Positions 1 to 17,000 of a stretch of 64,000 nt of DNA are shown in pieces. The notes beneath the pieces are model-generated. The model was not told the DNA's origin and searched no databases. It saw only the letters and a list, made by a program, of their open reading frames with translations. The position numbers and the translations under genes were made by a program. The DNA is from Klebsormidium nitens. Taxonomy: Eukaryota; Streptophyta; Klebsormidiophyceae; Klebsormidiales; Klebsormidiaceae. The DNA lies in assembly GCA_000708835.1 (NCBI GenBank), contig DF237354.1, positions 20,328 through 84,327 of the forward strand, read 5' to 3'. Position 1 is the stretch's first letter. Each line of letters begins with the position of its first letter.

Positions 1-2623
1 GGCGCCGGAGAGCCAGGTCCTGGCAAACGCAACTAACTGGTGAGGCGCCTGGTTAAAAAAGTTACAGCCGTTTGCGTCAAACTGCGATCGGATTTCAGTC
101 TCTCGGAGCATAGTTGCTGATCTTGAGCCGTCTAATGCCTTCGTGGTTCCAGCGCACGCTCCAATATCAGGGACCGTGCTCGGAGAACTTGAAATCCGAT
201 GGTAAATTTGACGGGAAAAGCTGTAACAAAGGTTTCGAGCATGCAGAGTCAGTGTTCTGTGCTTATGATCCGGAAAGGGGTCCTGTTGTAGGATCAAGCT
301 GCCTGAACGGCAGTGCTACAAGTGGCGCTCTGGGTCCTACTTCGAAGCAATAAAATGTACGAAGCCCCCGGCGAATGTCAGCAACTTGACGTGTTTGACG
401 TCTTGTGGTGTACGCATTTGCTTGGCTTGCAAGGTTACTTCAAGAAGTGCCTCGAGCATGGCTTGCAATGAAGGTACTCGAAATAGCGTAACCAGTGTCG
501 TTCAAGTAGGCCTTCGGTCCAGCCGTTTTTCACCTGTGCTTTTTGCAGGCGACTGAAGCCTGGGGGCGGCGGTGTGAATGCGTCCATCTACAGCGCAGCA
601 GGGCGCGCCTTCGTGCAGGCAACAAAGGCGCAGGGGGAGTCGCTCGCCCCGGGGGCAGCTTTGCCCGTCGAACTACCCCCTGCTTCCCCGCTGCGGAGCC
701 AGGAGGGTGTAACCCACGTGATTCACGTGCTCGGTCCGAACATGAACCCCCAGCGCCCGAACTGTTTGAACGGCGACTATGAGGCTGGGGTAAGACTGCT
801 CAGGCAGGCCTACCGGGCGCTTTTTGAGACTTTTTCAAGCTTGGCGAGTGGTCGGGGGTCTGAGCCGGGGGAACGGAGAGAGGGGGCGGGAGAGAGACGG
901 GGTGTGACGGAGGGAGAAAATCTGAGGAAAGGTTTGGGAACCGACAGAGGCTCGGAGGGGTTTGAAAGAGGGGTTAAGGAAGCGAGTTTAGAAGCAGGTC
1001 CAAGCAGAGCGGAAGCGAAAGGCAGTGCGGAGAAAGGAAAGCCGGTCAATGCCTTTGCAATCATGATGCAGTCCGCCAAGAAGCGCGAATCTAGCGGCGG
1101 GGCGAAGGGAACGGAAGACGGAAAGAAGACCAGAACGGAAGGCAACCCTGTCGCCCGGGAAAGTGCCCCGAGCGCAAAACCCGATGCGAAACCCGGCGCC
1201 AAACCCGAGGCAACTCCTTCCAGGGGGGGCGGTGGGTGGGCGGGAAAAGGGGGGTGGTCCGAAGCGCTGAGGGACGTGGCGCTACGGCCGGACCGGCACC
1301 AAGACGAGGTTTTGGACGAGGAGGGGGGCGCTGTCGTGATCAAGGATCTATATCACAAGGTGAGAGGTTCGTTGCATTCCCCTTTCCGCCCCTATACATC
1401 GCTGTGGTTAAGCTTCTGCTGCTGCTTATGCGGGAGCTGCGAGGAGCCCGGAAAGACGATTGCCGAGTGAATACGAATATTAAGGTGACTTTGGCGACTT
1501 TCTTTGGCAGCTCTTCCATCCATCGCACGTTGAAAGCCACCATCTGTCATTGGCGTGCGCAGGCGATTTACCGCAAAAAAAATTCTTCGTCTGCCCTTCT
1601 AGTACTGCTTCTCCGGACGTCCTCCAAGAAGCACTGAGTCACTCTTTCCCAACCTCTCGCAGGCGAAAGTGCACTACCTGGTGTTGGCGTGTGCGGACGG
1701 TTTGGACACTCCGTACGACCTCGGACGCGAGCACCTGTCGCTGCTGGAGCAGATGGTCAAGCTGGGCCGGCGGTGGGCGGCGCGCGCGTCCGAATCGGAC
1801 CCTGACCTGCGGTTTCGTTTCGGGTTCCATACGGTTAGTCTTCGTAACCCCTATCACCGCGAGGCCGACTGTTAGTTCCCGCCCAAGCTGCTCTTTTGTG
1901 TTCGGTTCCAACTGGTTCAACAAACATTCGAGGCCAGCCGTAGGCACCTTTCAAGCTGTTCCGCCATTGGGAAGCTCCTGTAGAGTTGGAACGGAGGTAT
2001 AAACGTACGAAGTGCTTGGCGAAAGCCAGCATCACGCGCTCCTTGCAAAGCTGTTGCTTGAACGACTGGTCATTTGCGGGACCCATAGCGCCATCCGCGA
2101 AAATCCGCATTCGACCTGCAACTTCGCTGGCGAAGCTTCTTGCTTCGAAGCATCGAGCATGAAACCAAACATGGGAAATGTGGTGAAGAGAGCCAACTTG
2201 CACACAGAAGCTTGAGGCAGCCAATATGGTCGCAAACACATTACGAGCTTCTGATTGTTCCACGGGGGTACTAACTTCTTCATGTTCGTTTTGCAGGAGC
2301 CGTCGATGCGCCAAGTGCACCTACACGTGATAAGCCAGGACTTCGAGTCGGAGCACCTAAAGAATAAGAAGCACTGGAACTCCTTTACCACGCCCTTCTT
2401 CCGGGACGCGACAGCTGTCATCGCCGAGATAGAAACGGACGGACAGCTGTCTCGACCGACCGCAGACGCTACGGATGGGTTGCTTAAAAAGGAGCTACGC
2501 TGCCACCGGTGCCGGTGTGTGCAGCCAAACATTCCGCGCTTGAAAGCGCACATCCGGGCGTGCGATGCGCCGCTTCCGGGAGAGGTGGTCAGCTCGAGTG
2601 ACGTAGTAGGAACCGTCGACTGA
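1..2623 (+). CDS. APTX: Aprataxin-like protein (macro + HIT + zinc finger), 5' end outside window
   Basis: CDS join(<1..39, 549..1359, 1663..1833, 2297..2623), about 448 residues present. The first intron splits a Trp codon: VLANATNW before it and RLKPGGGGVNASIYSAAG after it rebuild the start of a macro (ADP-ribose-binding) domain, which ends near LRQAYRALFETF. A Gly/Lys/Glu-rich linker of about 130 residues follows in the same exon. The next two exons give the HIT domain, with the histidine triad in QVHLHVISQDF and the aprataxin signature KNKKHWNSFTT. A C-terminal zinc finger has Cys-x2-Cys in LRCHRCR and a downstream LKAHIRAC. Aprataxins remove AMP from abortive DNA ligation intermediates in the nucleus. 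The macro-HIT-finger order is that of plant bHLH140-type proteins, which also carry an N-terminal kinase-like region; that would lie left of this window. All introns are GT-AG and phases agree. The stop is at 2621-2623. The linker is much longer and more biased than in Arabidopsis. Confidence 0.9.
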
Positions 2624-3385
2624 TGTAAAGCAGGGCTGTTAGGGTATCAAGGCCGCTCAGGGATATTGAAACAACGTGCAACTGATAATCATAAGTCTCT
2701 GCATCCGTCGGGAGATTGACAAACTGCAGGCCTAGTCAAACACCAGGCAGCCATGCAGGCAGCTGCAGCTAGCCTGAATATTGAAATGATCCACATTATA
2801 TTGTATTAAAACTGTTGTCTTCCTCAGGCTAGCTAAATTCACGGTGGTCTGCGATCAGTTGTGTACGGTATCCGCCGTTTTGCACCGCGGAGGCCGCCTG
2901 GCTGGACTCATCATCTGTACTTTGACACGCTGCCCTCTGGCACTGCATCTGGCATGAATAGAAGCAATATTCTATGTCCAATTGCCACATGCATGGTGCG
3001 CAACGCATGCAGCTGCCGTGATCGATCATGGACGGTGGATGATAATTGGCGCATGCTATATGTCAGTGCCACAGCCGAAAGCTTGAGCTAGCTGAGGAGT
3101 CCGTATACGTAGCTCTGACTTATTGGCTCGTGACAGAATTATTACCGGTGCATGTTGAACGGTCAGCATTTCTTGAAAGATACGGTATAAGAACAACCTG
3201 AAGTCAGCGATCCGACGATTGAGAGATCTCAGACTACCTAAACTCATCTTTGACGTCTGAACTAGAGCTCGATTCTAATCAGCCGCTCTACGCCTCTAGT
3301 CCTACAAAGAATCAAGGAATCGCGAGCCGGCTTTTCCTCTGAGAAGTGAGTAGCAGGACAGACATATTACCTTTGACCTGACAGT
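2624..3385. other. Convergent intergenic spacer / 3' UTRs
   Basis: Sequence between the stop codons of the convergent aprataxin and glycosyltransferase genes. It must hold both 3' UTRs and polyadenylation sites. A short AT-rich stretch lies near 2,790-2,815. I see no coding exon or structured element. Confidence 0.6.
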
Positions 3386-5840
3386 TTACCCGTCTGAGTG
3401 GAACGTATTATTGAACTTCCAAGTTCTGCACGAGTCTACCCAGCCGTCTACGACTACAGTCGGTTTCAGCGAGTACGCAGCTGCCGTCTCGCCAAACGTG
3501 CTCTTCGTGATCAGTAACCGGTCCATTTGCGTCAAGAGCCACCAGTCTATGTACGTCTTGGCAGCCGCCTCTATGGTCGTCGACTCTAAAATATGCGAGG
3601 GCATGTGCTTTGTGCTAAACGACCGGATCCCGAACTGGAACAGGTTCGTGTTCAAGTAATCTATCGCCTGCTGGTTGTCGCTCGTCACAAACACGATTAC
3701 CCGTTCCCGTAACCTACTCCGATCGTCCCACTTGTCGAGCTCGTTCATTGACTGCGTGCGCCTCCTAAACTCGTCTCTGATGATGTCGAACATTAGGTCT
3801 TCGTAGCACTCTAGCGGGGGGGGCTGGATGTGCCCCGTCAAAAACCCGTCGATGATCGGTGCTCCCTCCATTACGTACGTCCGAACCTGCACAAGCAAAG
3901 ATCAAAATATTTTGAGAACCAGCTCAAAGTAAACGGTTGACTGCCGTGACTTGAATTTCTGGAGAGTTGGAGACCAATGAGCTGGCAGACCAACCAGAAC
4001 ACTCGAACGGCGTGGCCGGTTCGTAAGGCGATCGTGTGGGTCGTGGACAGCTGTCAGATCTTATTGACAGCGATCGTGTGGGTCTTGTACAGCTGTCAGA
4101 TCAAATCAAGGTCAGATTTAAGCTGCGCTGGGCCATAGCCAGGGTGGCGCTTTATCAACACACATTAGCATGTTGTTCTCCAACGAAATTCGAAGTTCTG
4201 CACCTGTGTTCATCACCAAGTACTCAGAACATTCTTCAGAATTTTGATCATGCGAGGAGCCTTCTGGCCTTGAGGACGCTGGCCAGAGAGGACACAAACA
4301 GTTCATCCAAAAGGCGTCCCTTACTATGTATCACCTCGGAAAAAGTCAAGTGAAGTGAGATTCCAGATTTTGACAGCTGTCAACCCGCAACCGTGTGGAC
4401 AAATTCCAACTAGCCCTTCGAACCAATACTTGTGAAGCAGGGCCTGTCACTAACAAGCAGTGGCCGGTCCATCTTGTCTCTCTTTCAAGCAGAGTCGCCT
4501 TCATGCATTTTTCTCTAATTTTCCAAAAGTTCCTCCTACGTATTCGGTCCATTGGGAGGTTCAGGAGTGGACAGACGTGAGGCATCCAACAGATGCAGAA
4601 ACATAAATGCCTCACTTTGGACGCTTGAACACCAAAAGTAACTCTCATCATACATCCCAGGTCCAGAGGCTGGCAACCAAGTCGACAGAAAAAGTTGGAC
4701 ACCGATTTCAAGCCGGTCTTTGTCATGGGGTAAATGCTGAAGCGTATCCTGACCTGAACTGTATCTCACCCCACTTCTGTGACTCTTTCCCTGTCCTTTT
4801 AGCTACTCTCAAAGGCTTGGGAATAGCAGCCTTTGTAAGTGTCCTTTTACCACCCCCAGACCAAAAAGTGTTCAAAGGAGTAGAGTGGGTGGTTTAAAGC
4901 TCACCTGTACACCAATTTTGATCGTGTCCGGGTCATGCCAGTCCGGAAACCGCCGCACGTACTGGTCCATCTCCGCTTGAACGCACGGCGACGGCTTGAA
5001 CAACACCCGCAGCGCGACCGGGAAGAGATAGTGCTGCGGCAGCTTATCCATGTGGTAACCCTGGACTTCCTTCTTCAGATGCTCGTTCGTCAGGTATGCC
5101 TGCGGGTAGCCTAGGTTACAGATAAACCGGTGCAACCGCTTCCCGCTAAGCTCCTGCTCCGCGTCGAACGTCTCCACGTCGACTTTCCACAGCCGCTGGG
5201 GCCACTGGATCAACCAGTCCCAGAACTGCGTGTCCTGCTGCGAGCGCAGACTCGACTGCTTCAACAAGTTTCTCCCCACCGTGTCAACCTGCGCTAGTTC
5301 TGGTTTCGGCTCGTCAACCTCGTCGAACGGAGTCTGTATCCGTCCTTCCAGACCCTCGGCCCAAGTGCACGGCTTCTTGCTTTGCTTCCCCGTCTCGTTG
5401 TTGCCGTTGATTCGCCAGTCGTGTAACCGCGGCACCATGAAGTTTTCCAGTGGGTACGGGATGGGAGCGTTGATGAAGAACGAGCTTCCCGTCAACACCG
5501 ACAGATAGAACAGCGTGGAGATGCCCCGCAACCGGTCCCCCAAACCGTAACACTTCCCCTGCTCCAAGCAATCAAAGATGATGACTTTGTGAGACGGGTC
5601 TCCCTGCGCCGCCAGCAGTTTTGCGTGGTACTGCTCAGCGATACCGTCGGCTGCCCTGTCCAGAAACGCATGGGTTTCGTCTGGAACCCGGACGGTGAGC
5701 GAGCGGCGGAGGTTGGGCCCTGGGGAGTTGATGTTCAACTTGAGTTGGTGCCAGAGGAAGATGAACTGGAGTAGAACCACTAGGAACACTGTGCTGCAGT
5801 GAAACCCCGAGCGAAACGGCAGATGCCTCGAGAGCTTCAT
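3386..5840 (-). CDS. Type II membrane glycosyltransferase, fucosyltransferase-like
   Basis: CDS complement(join(3386..3886, 4905..5840)), 478 residues. The single 1,018-bp intron has donor CAG|GTGAGC and acceptor TTGTGCAG|GTT, phase 0, joining DTIKIGVQ to VRTYVMEGA. Residues about 15-32 form one uncleaved hydrophobic anchor after a short basic N-terminus, as in Golgi type II enzymes. The motif GKCYGLGDRLRG followed by a hydrophobic helix matches the nucleotide-sugar fold of the fucosyltransferase clan (GxGxRLRG motif). The C-terminal half has the usual Rossmann elements VIVFVTSDNQQAIDYL and LLITKSTFGETAAAY, where the S-x-FG-x-x-A pattern contacts the sugar nucleotide in GT23/GT37-like enzymes. 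A donor such as GDP-fucose and a cell-wall or glycoprotein acceptor are inferences; I cannot assign a CAZy family. The start at 5840 is the Met that keeps the anchor. Several Cys suggest lumenal disulfides. It is divergent from the reductase gene. Confidence 0.78.
4029..4102. repeat. Short tandem duplication in glycosyltransferase intron
   Basis: Two copies of a 32-bp segment (4029-4060 and 4071-4102), starting CGATCGTGTGGGTC and ending ACAGCTGTCAGATC, separated by 10 bp and differing at two bases. It lies inside the intron and has no visible coding role. Confidence 0.8.
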
Positions 5841-7087
5841 TGCGCCCCTGGGGCATTTGTGGAGAGGGCAGAATCACTTCTCTAAGTTCATGAGTACAGA
5901 AAACCCACTAAAGCTCCCAGATTCAGGTCCTGGTTTGCTGATCTTCCAAGATCTGACTTTTTCGAAGGGGAATGGGGGGTGGGGTTACGGTTCTCGCAAA
6001 GTACTGTTCCTTTACTGACATCTTCTACAGGCGCTAGGGCAGCAAGAGGACAATGGCGGCCACACCATCTCAGGAAGTCCTGAAGTTTGAGAGACGAACG
6101 CTTCTGACTCTCCTGCGCTTCTCCGGCATTGCGCGCATGTCCTAGCAACAGAGGCTCAGAAACTTGCAGAATGCTGACCAAAGCAAGCCGGGCAGTCGCA
6201 ACTCACGAGTCACCGTTGACATTTTCAGAACGTGCAAACTGATCGTACCGACCAGTTTGACGGGTCGCCACGAATTCCGCGCGCCATTTATGACGCTAGC
6301 GTCGCAACGGAATCCTGAAAGTCCGTTTGGCTGCTTCCGCTACTGTAAATGTTCCGCTCCGCTAGACTGGTTCGGCAATGTCCGGCCGCTTAGGGACATC
6401 ATTACATTTGCTCCCTCGTAAATCTTCCCGGAAAGTTCATTCCGAGCATCCCATGAGACACAATCTTCCGTGTTAGATGGTGCTCGGGGATTGTCGTTGT
6501 GGTCGCCGGGTACCTTAATTTCCCGGGGACAGAGTCAAAGGTTTCAATGATCAACTGGCTTTGGATCCAGTCAAAAGTGGACACCTGTGCTGTTCGAGTT
6601 GTACGTGATCCCCTTGCTTTTTGCAGGGGGTACCGATACGTCCTCTTATCTACCCCCTGCCGATAAAGCTGCCCTGACCGTTTCGGAAAGCATGCTAGCC
6701 GTTGGATATCTAGCCTACTTATCGGACGAATCTTGTATGTAGATGATGTTATTCTCATCGACCGTCAAGATACATCTGCTTTCAGATCACATTTACTGGC
6801 AAGGTCATGTTTTTAAGCCCGCATTTCTAGATGCCAGCTGTCCAGCCCTCTGCAGAGAAGATGCTGATCACCTGCTGACGGGCGCAGCTCACCAGGCGAT
6901 GGCGCGCGTTCCAGAGAGATCTCGCAATGCTGCAGCATTGCAGGAAGCTGGGACTCGGAGGACGAGTAAAGCTTCTTCCAAATCCCTTCAGATTTGAATT
7001 TTACAGCATTTGGTCAGTCAAACGCCAAAGTCAAATTCGAGCATTAAGTTGTTGAGCGCACCTTGTTCTCCACTCTGATTCAACATC
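5841..7087. promoter_or_regulatory. Divergent intergenic region (shared promoter)
   Basis: The start codons of the glycosyltransferase (5840, minus) and the double-bond reductase (7088, plus) face away from each other across 1,247 bp, so both promoters and 5' UTRs must lie here. I see no convincing TATA box or repeated operator. A 5' UTR intron on either side cannot be excluded. Confidence 0.45.
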
Positions 7088-12465
<5,378 letters not shown>

Positions 12466-13983
12466 CTAGAGGACCGCTTGTGTTTGTGCGTGCTTTAGAG
12501 TTGTGGGCTGGCCAAAGGAGGAGCCGTTATAAAAAGATAGTCGGTTTTTTGGTTGGTTTCGCAGGTCTGCTAATATTGCGTTTTTCGTGTACCATAGCAC
12601 AGTCAAATATCCGAGAAAGCCTGAGACATTTTGATGCCTGCGTAGGTAGAAACCCTAGTAGTGGCCCATGTAGATTACAAGATGCAAGGACGCTTGTTCA
12701 TTCAACATTAAGAACGCATTACAGTCAAATGACAAGCTTTTCTTCTTCATTCTGAGCGCTCTTCTCATTTGTTCTGCCTCAAAACCTGACACGTGGAGGG
12801 TCTTTTGGAGGCACATGCCGCCTTGCACCAACTCCGAGTAGGGCGTGTGAATACAGTTTCCGTCGCAGATCGATGTCGACATGAAGTCGATACACCTCAA
12901 GGGAAGTTGGGCACGTCCTCCCTCAGAGGCCCAATTCCTGTGATCTTTTCCAAGAGAGAAAGAGCTTTTGCAACCTTCTGGCGTTGATCAGGCTTCAACT
13001 TCCAGAAAAGCAAATCGATATTGTTCTGGCTTCCTGCGGTAGAGTAATTTTGGGCTCGTGCTCAGACTCTAGTGACGCAGACCAATTTCGACCGGAAGAA
13101 GGGTGAGCGGGACAGGACTGGCGCTCTGCGGGTCCCGGAAACGAGGCCTGATTCTGCAACGTGAGGGGAGTGGTTAAAGCGGACCTGCGTCGTCAATGCG
13201 GGGTTGATGCGCAAGCGAGGCGGAAACGGCGAGAGCGTTCAAGAAGGTTTTCTTTAGGTGAGGGTTGAAGGCAGGTTTCGTATCTGTGCACTCGAGAACG
13301 AACTTGGACGCTTTGGCCGTTTCAAAATCCACGATGGCAGTTGGAGGGAACGATTGAGATTGTGGTGGGGAAAACATAAGTACTCTGGTTATAGTTGGGA
13401 AGATGGGTCGTCGAATAGGCACGTCACACATATTAACAGTGATGAATTGGGTTCAGAGCTTCCTTTTGGCCGACCGGTCTAGCTGGCCGTTTGTCGAGCT
13501 AGGGTTTTTAACTTCTTTGTGCGAGTATTTAACCAGTTTGGCCTATCACTATCACTGTGCCCGCGCTTTTTTCTTATGTGCTCACCAATCATTCCGATCT
13601 GCTCGGTTTCTTGTGAACGTCTCTCCGGTGTTCGCATAAGTAAACTTCGTTCTTCTTTGGCTCAGTCTGTCACACGCACAGAGGGCTCGTTGCACGAAAG
13701 ACTTTTGAGGTTGTCTTCCAGATATTTACCTGTTATACTTCTTTACGAAAACAATTGATTCTGGGTTGGAGTCAAGGTTATACCGATGCTAAAGGTGGTG
13801 GCTCTGATAGCAATTTAGCTGAGAGAGCGTCTCTCACTTGCGTGATTTTCATACTTGATGCCATGGTGATCGGTTCGAAGAAGAGCGTGGCAGAAATTAA
13901 CCGCCCTCGATCTAAAGTACGATGGCTTGGGGCACCCCAGCTGATTGCCCGTATCCATTTTCGTTTCCTTACTGGCTTCCCAT

Positions 13984-14030
13984 TTCCGCTTGCACTTCCG
14001 CTTCCGCTTCCGTTTCCGCTTCCGTTTCCG
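13984..14030. repeat. (CTTCCG)n-like microsatellite
   Basis: An imperfect pyrimidine-rich hexamer run (CTTCCG / TTTCCG, about seven units). On the minus strand it gives a Lys/Arg-Lys run in an open frame, which is a by-product of the repeat. Confidence 0.8.
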
Positions 14031-17000
14031 TCCCTTCCTTCTTCGCCTGCTTTTGGGCTTCCTTACGCGCTCACAAGCGCACAACCAACTGTTTAAAGGA
14101 GTTCGCAGCTCTGCCGAAGCTGCGGTATACCCAGTCCAGTGCTGCACTGCGCAGTACAAGGCGCGAGTGTGTGTCGTGGCGACTACCTTATCCGAGTATG
14201 AGATTCTTTGGGCGCCGAAATCAGGACCTGGCAGTTACGAGACGCCGCCTTCAAGTATGTGGACACGTATTCTCTTAAAATTTGTCAAAAGACGTCGCCT
14301 ATCAAATTCTGCTGTTTCGATTATGCTTGTAACTCGCACCTCTGTTGCTATTCGTATGAAGTGCCTTAAGTGACGTTCGGCGTCTTCCTTAACCCTAAAA
14401 CGTCGACGTAAGCAAGACTTGGGTTTCTACATCCACGTGTCCACATTGTAAAACCCGTAAGAGACAGAGGGTGCGTTCGGTCCGTCGTCTGGCTACCTGA
14501 GTGCACCCGATTCAAGCCTAGTGGCAACCTTGTACAGTTCGATTAGCGTGGCTGCTGGCTATGATGCGTCTCAATCCCGAGTACTTTCGTGCTCAGCCTA
14601 ACTGCGCTCTGATGTCCGCTACAATATACGTATCGAATGCATCCCGTTTGTACAAACGCGCTAGTCCATCTACCTCGAGGACCGATTGGATAGAAAGACG
14701 CTCTTGCAAGAATCGTCATTGTTGACGTTCTAGCCGGGAAGACCTAACGCTGCCGACTTGTCAACCCGTGTTCTCTTCGATGCTTTGCTTAAATTTTGCA
14801 ACTTTGAATGCGGCTGGGGAACCAATCTTTTTGACCTTCTTGTGCTCAGCCGTATGCAGGCTCGATGAAGAGTATTCATATACAAAAGTCTTACCGATTG
14901 TCCCTTGCCCGTCCGTGATGCGATTGATGGATGTTCAACGCGCCGAGCGCCGTGTCCCTCACTGAATGGCCATTGAATCCGGTCCTGACATTCTCAACTA
15001 GACTTTAGTTTGCCATTTTCCTCTAGAGCGCTCCTTTCATTCTCCCGGCCAAGCTCTTCTTCTGTCCCTTAGTAACTTCTGATGCCTCCTAAGTGAGTTT
15101 TTAGGCTACCTACCAGCCAACCTAAATGGATCCTCGGGCTAGTACGTGCCCTTTCAAAATAGCGTGAACAGTATGAAGCTTTTGCTCCACAGCCTTACTT
15201 CGAGTGGGTGACTCAGAACAGATTATGGTTTGGGACCAGATTTTGATTGTGATTGTTAATTTGGTCTTAAAAGCGTTAATGTTTAGCTTTGGCATCAAAT
15301 TGTACACGGATGCCGCCTTCGTAGGGTTCAAAGAGCGGTTTGAACGGGCCATGATCCAAGTGTCCAATGGCAACAAGGCCGGTTTGCCCGGCTTGCTCGC
15401 CAGCGGAGATCCCAGAACACTTCTGGAGACGCCTCACGCATATTGCATTCTTTCAAGCCCCGGACTTTAGCGGGGCTTTCGCACCCTCTTGACCAAATTC
15501 AGCACCAATCAACGGCGGAATCTGCTTTATCCGTGTCCGCTTGCAGCTTTAGAAAGCTTTTCTACGTTGGCCATTGGGCCCAGCTAATTTCCGTTGGCAG
15601 TTCTTGACCGCGTGGTGCAATGAATTAACGGTCACAGGGTAGAGATCCACTGCCACCTGTCAGGTACTGGAATCTTTCACCTTCGTCTAGAGTGCGCTCT
15701 GTGACACTTACGCTGGCGCTCCAGATCCTTCATTGCCCTGGAATATTTCTCGAGTACTTGTTGAAAAGATGTGTTTCATTGATTGGACAACGTCTCAATG
15801 TCTGACCGTAAGCGACATTGAGCACGTATTGCATTCCTGCCCGCAAGGATTTGCAACGGCTGTCCAGCCAGTCAGCATGTTTGTTCAGATTTGACAATTT
15901 GGTTGAAGCGCTCTGTTTGTTAGCTATGATGGTAGACAAGCTGCTGAGTAGCGTCTCAACACCCTTCATCCGCCACCCGGTGATGCTAGTGTCGAAATTC
16001 GAGGTTTTACAGGAAGTGCTTTCGATCCGATGGCACCTGTCAGACGGGGGTGCACCGAGAGGCCGCCTTAAAGCTGAACCACGCTTTGCTTTCTGTGCGC
16101 CTTCCAACTTTCATTCTTCTTATATCCTTCTGGGGCACGCTGAGTCGTATGGCACTCATAGAAGTATTCGATGAGTGCCCAGTTCGATTGAGCGAGGAAG
16201 TGTCGTTTGCTGTGCATCCGTGTACCCAAAGACAGAAAATGTTTTGCAATAGCGGTTTTGAGGTCAGTCCATTAGCAACCACTTCCTCTCCCCCGTTCCT
16301 ATAGTCTCCGGGATTAGGAGCCTTTACGTCCTCCTTGTCTTGATATCTGCTGCATTGATTGGGCAGGTGCTGTTCCGCCCCGCAGTTTCCCGCAGTTATG
16401 TCGTCTTTAAAGAAAGTAAATGTGGCAATACGGGGACCAATGCGTGTTCAGCCTGGCACGCCCCGTGAATGGCAATGACCACTTTTGGCGACAAACCAGT
16501 GAGCACTTCTGACGCTCAGGAAAATGGCCAACGACGGAGTGCCGTCGCTGCCTTTCTACGTTCGAGAAATGTTGGAGAGGTGTCGCTATCCCTGTCATCT
16601 TGCAGGAATGGGAATCTTCAAGTATGTGAATATGACTTTTGACCCCAAGGTTGTATATCCACACGGAAAGCTTTTCTCGCGCAGAAGTTTATGAATCATT
16701 CTCTCTCGTCTGACGATTTTCAGTCACTGGGCACCGTCAAGTCTTGATTACCACGGCCCGAACATTCATTCGAGCATCATGAAGGTCCAAGTCATTATGT
16801 CGAAAGTTTGTCCCCGTGAGCTCGATGTCTGGTATGCAGTACATGGTCGGTTCTGAAGGTCTTTTTGTGGTGTCTTTGGTAGACCGTGATGAATGTGGGA
16901 GCTCTGAGGACCACAATTCCTCAGATGTGATTTTCCTGCAGCACCTTACGTCAGCGCGTACCCGTACGCAGCGCGTTTATGCTCGTTTAACTCGCTGCCC

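Noticed and set aside
810-1343. 177-codon minus-strand open frame
   Set aside because: It is antisense to the GC-rich linker exon of aprataxin and is Ser/Pro-rich only because the sense strand is Gly/Glu/Lys-rich.
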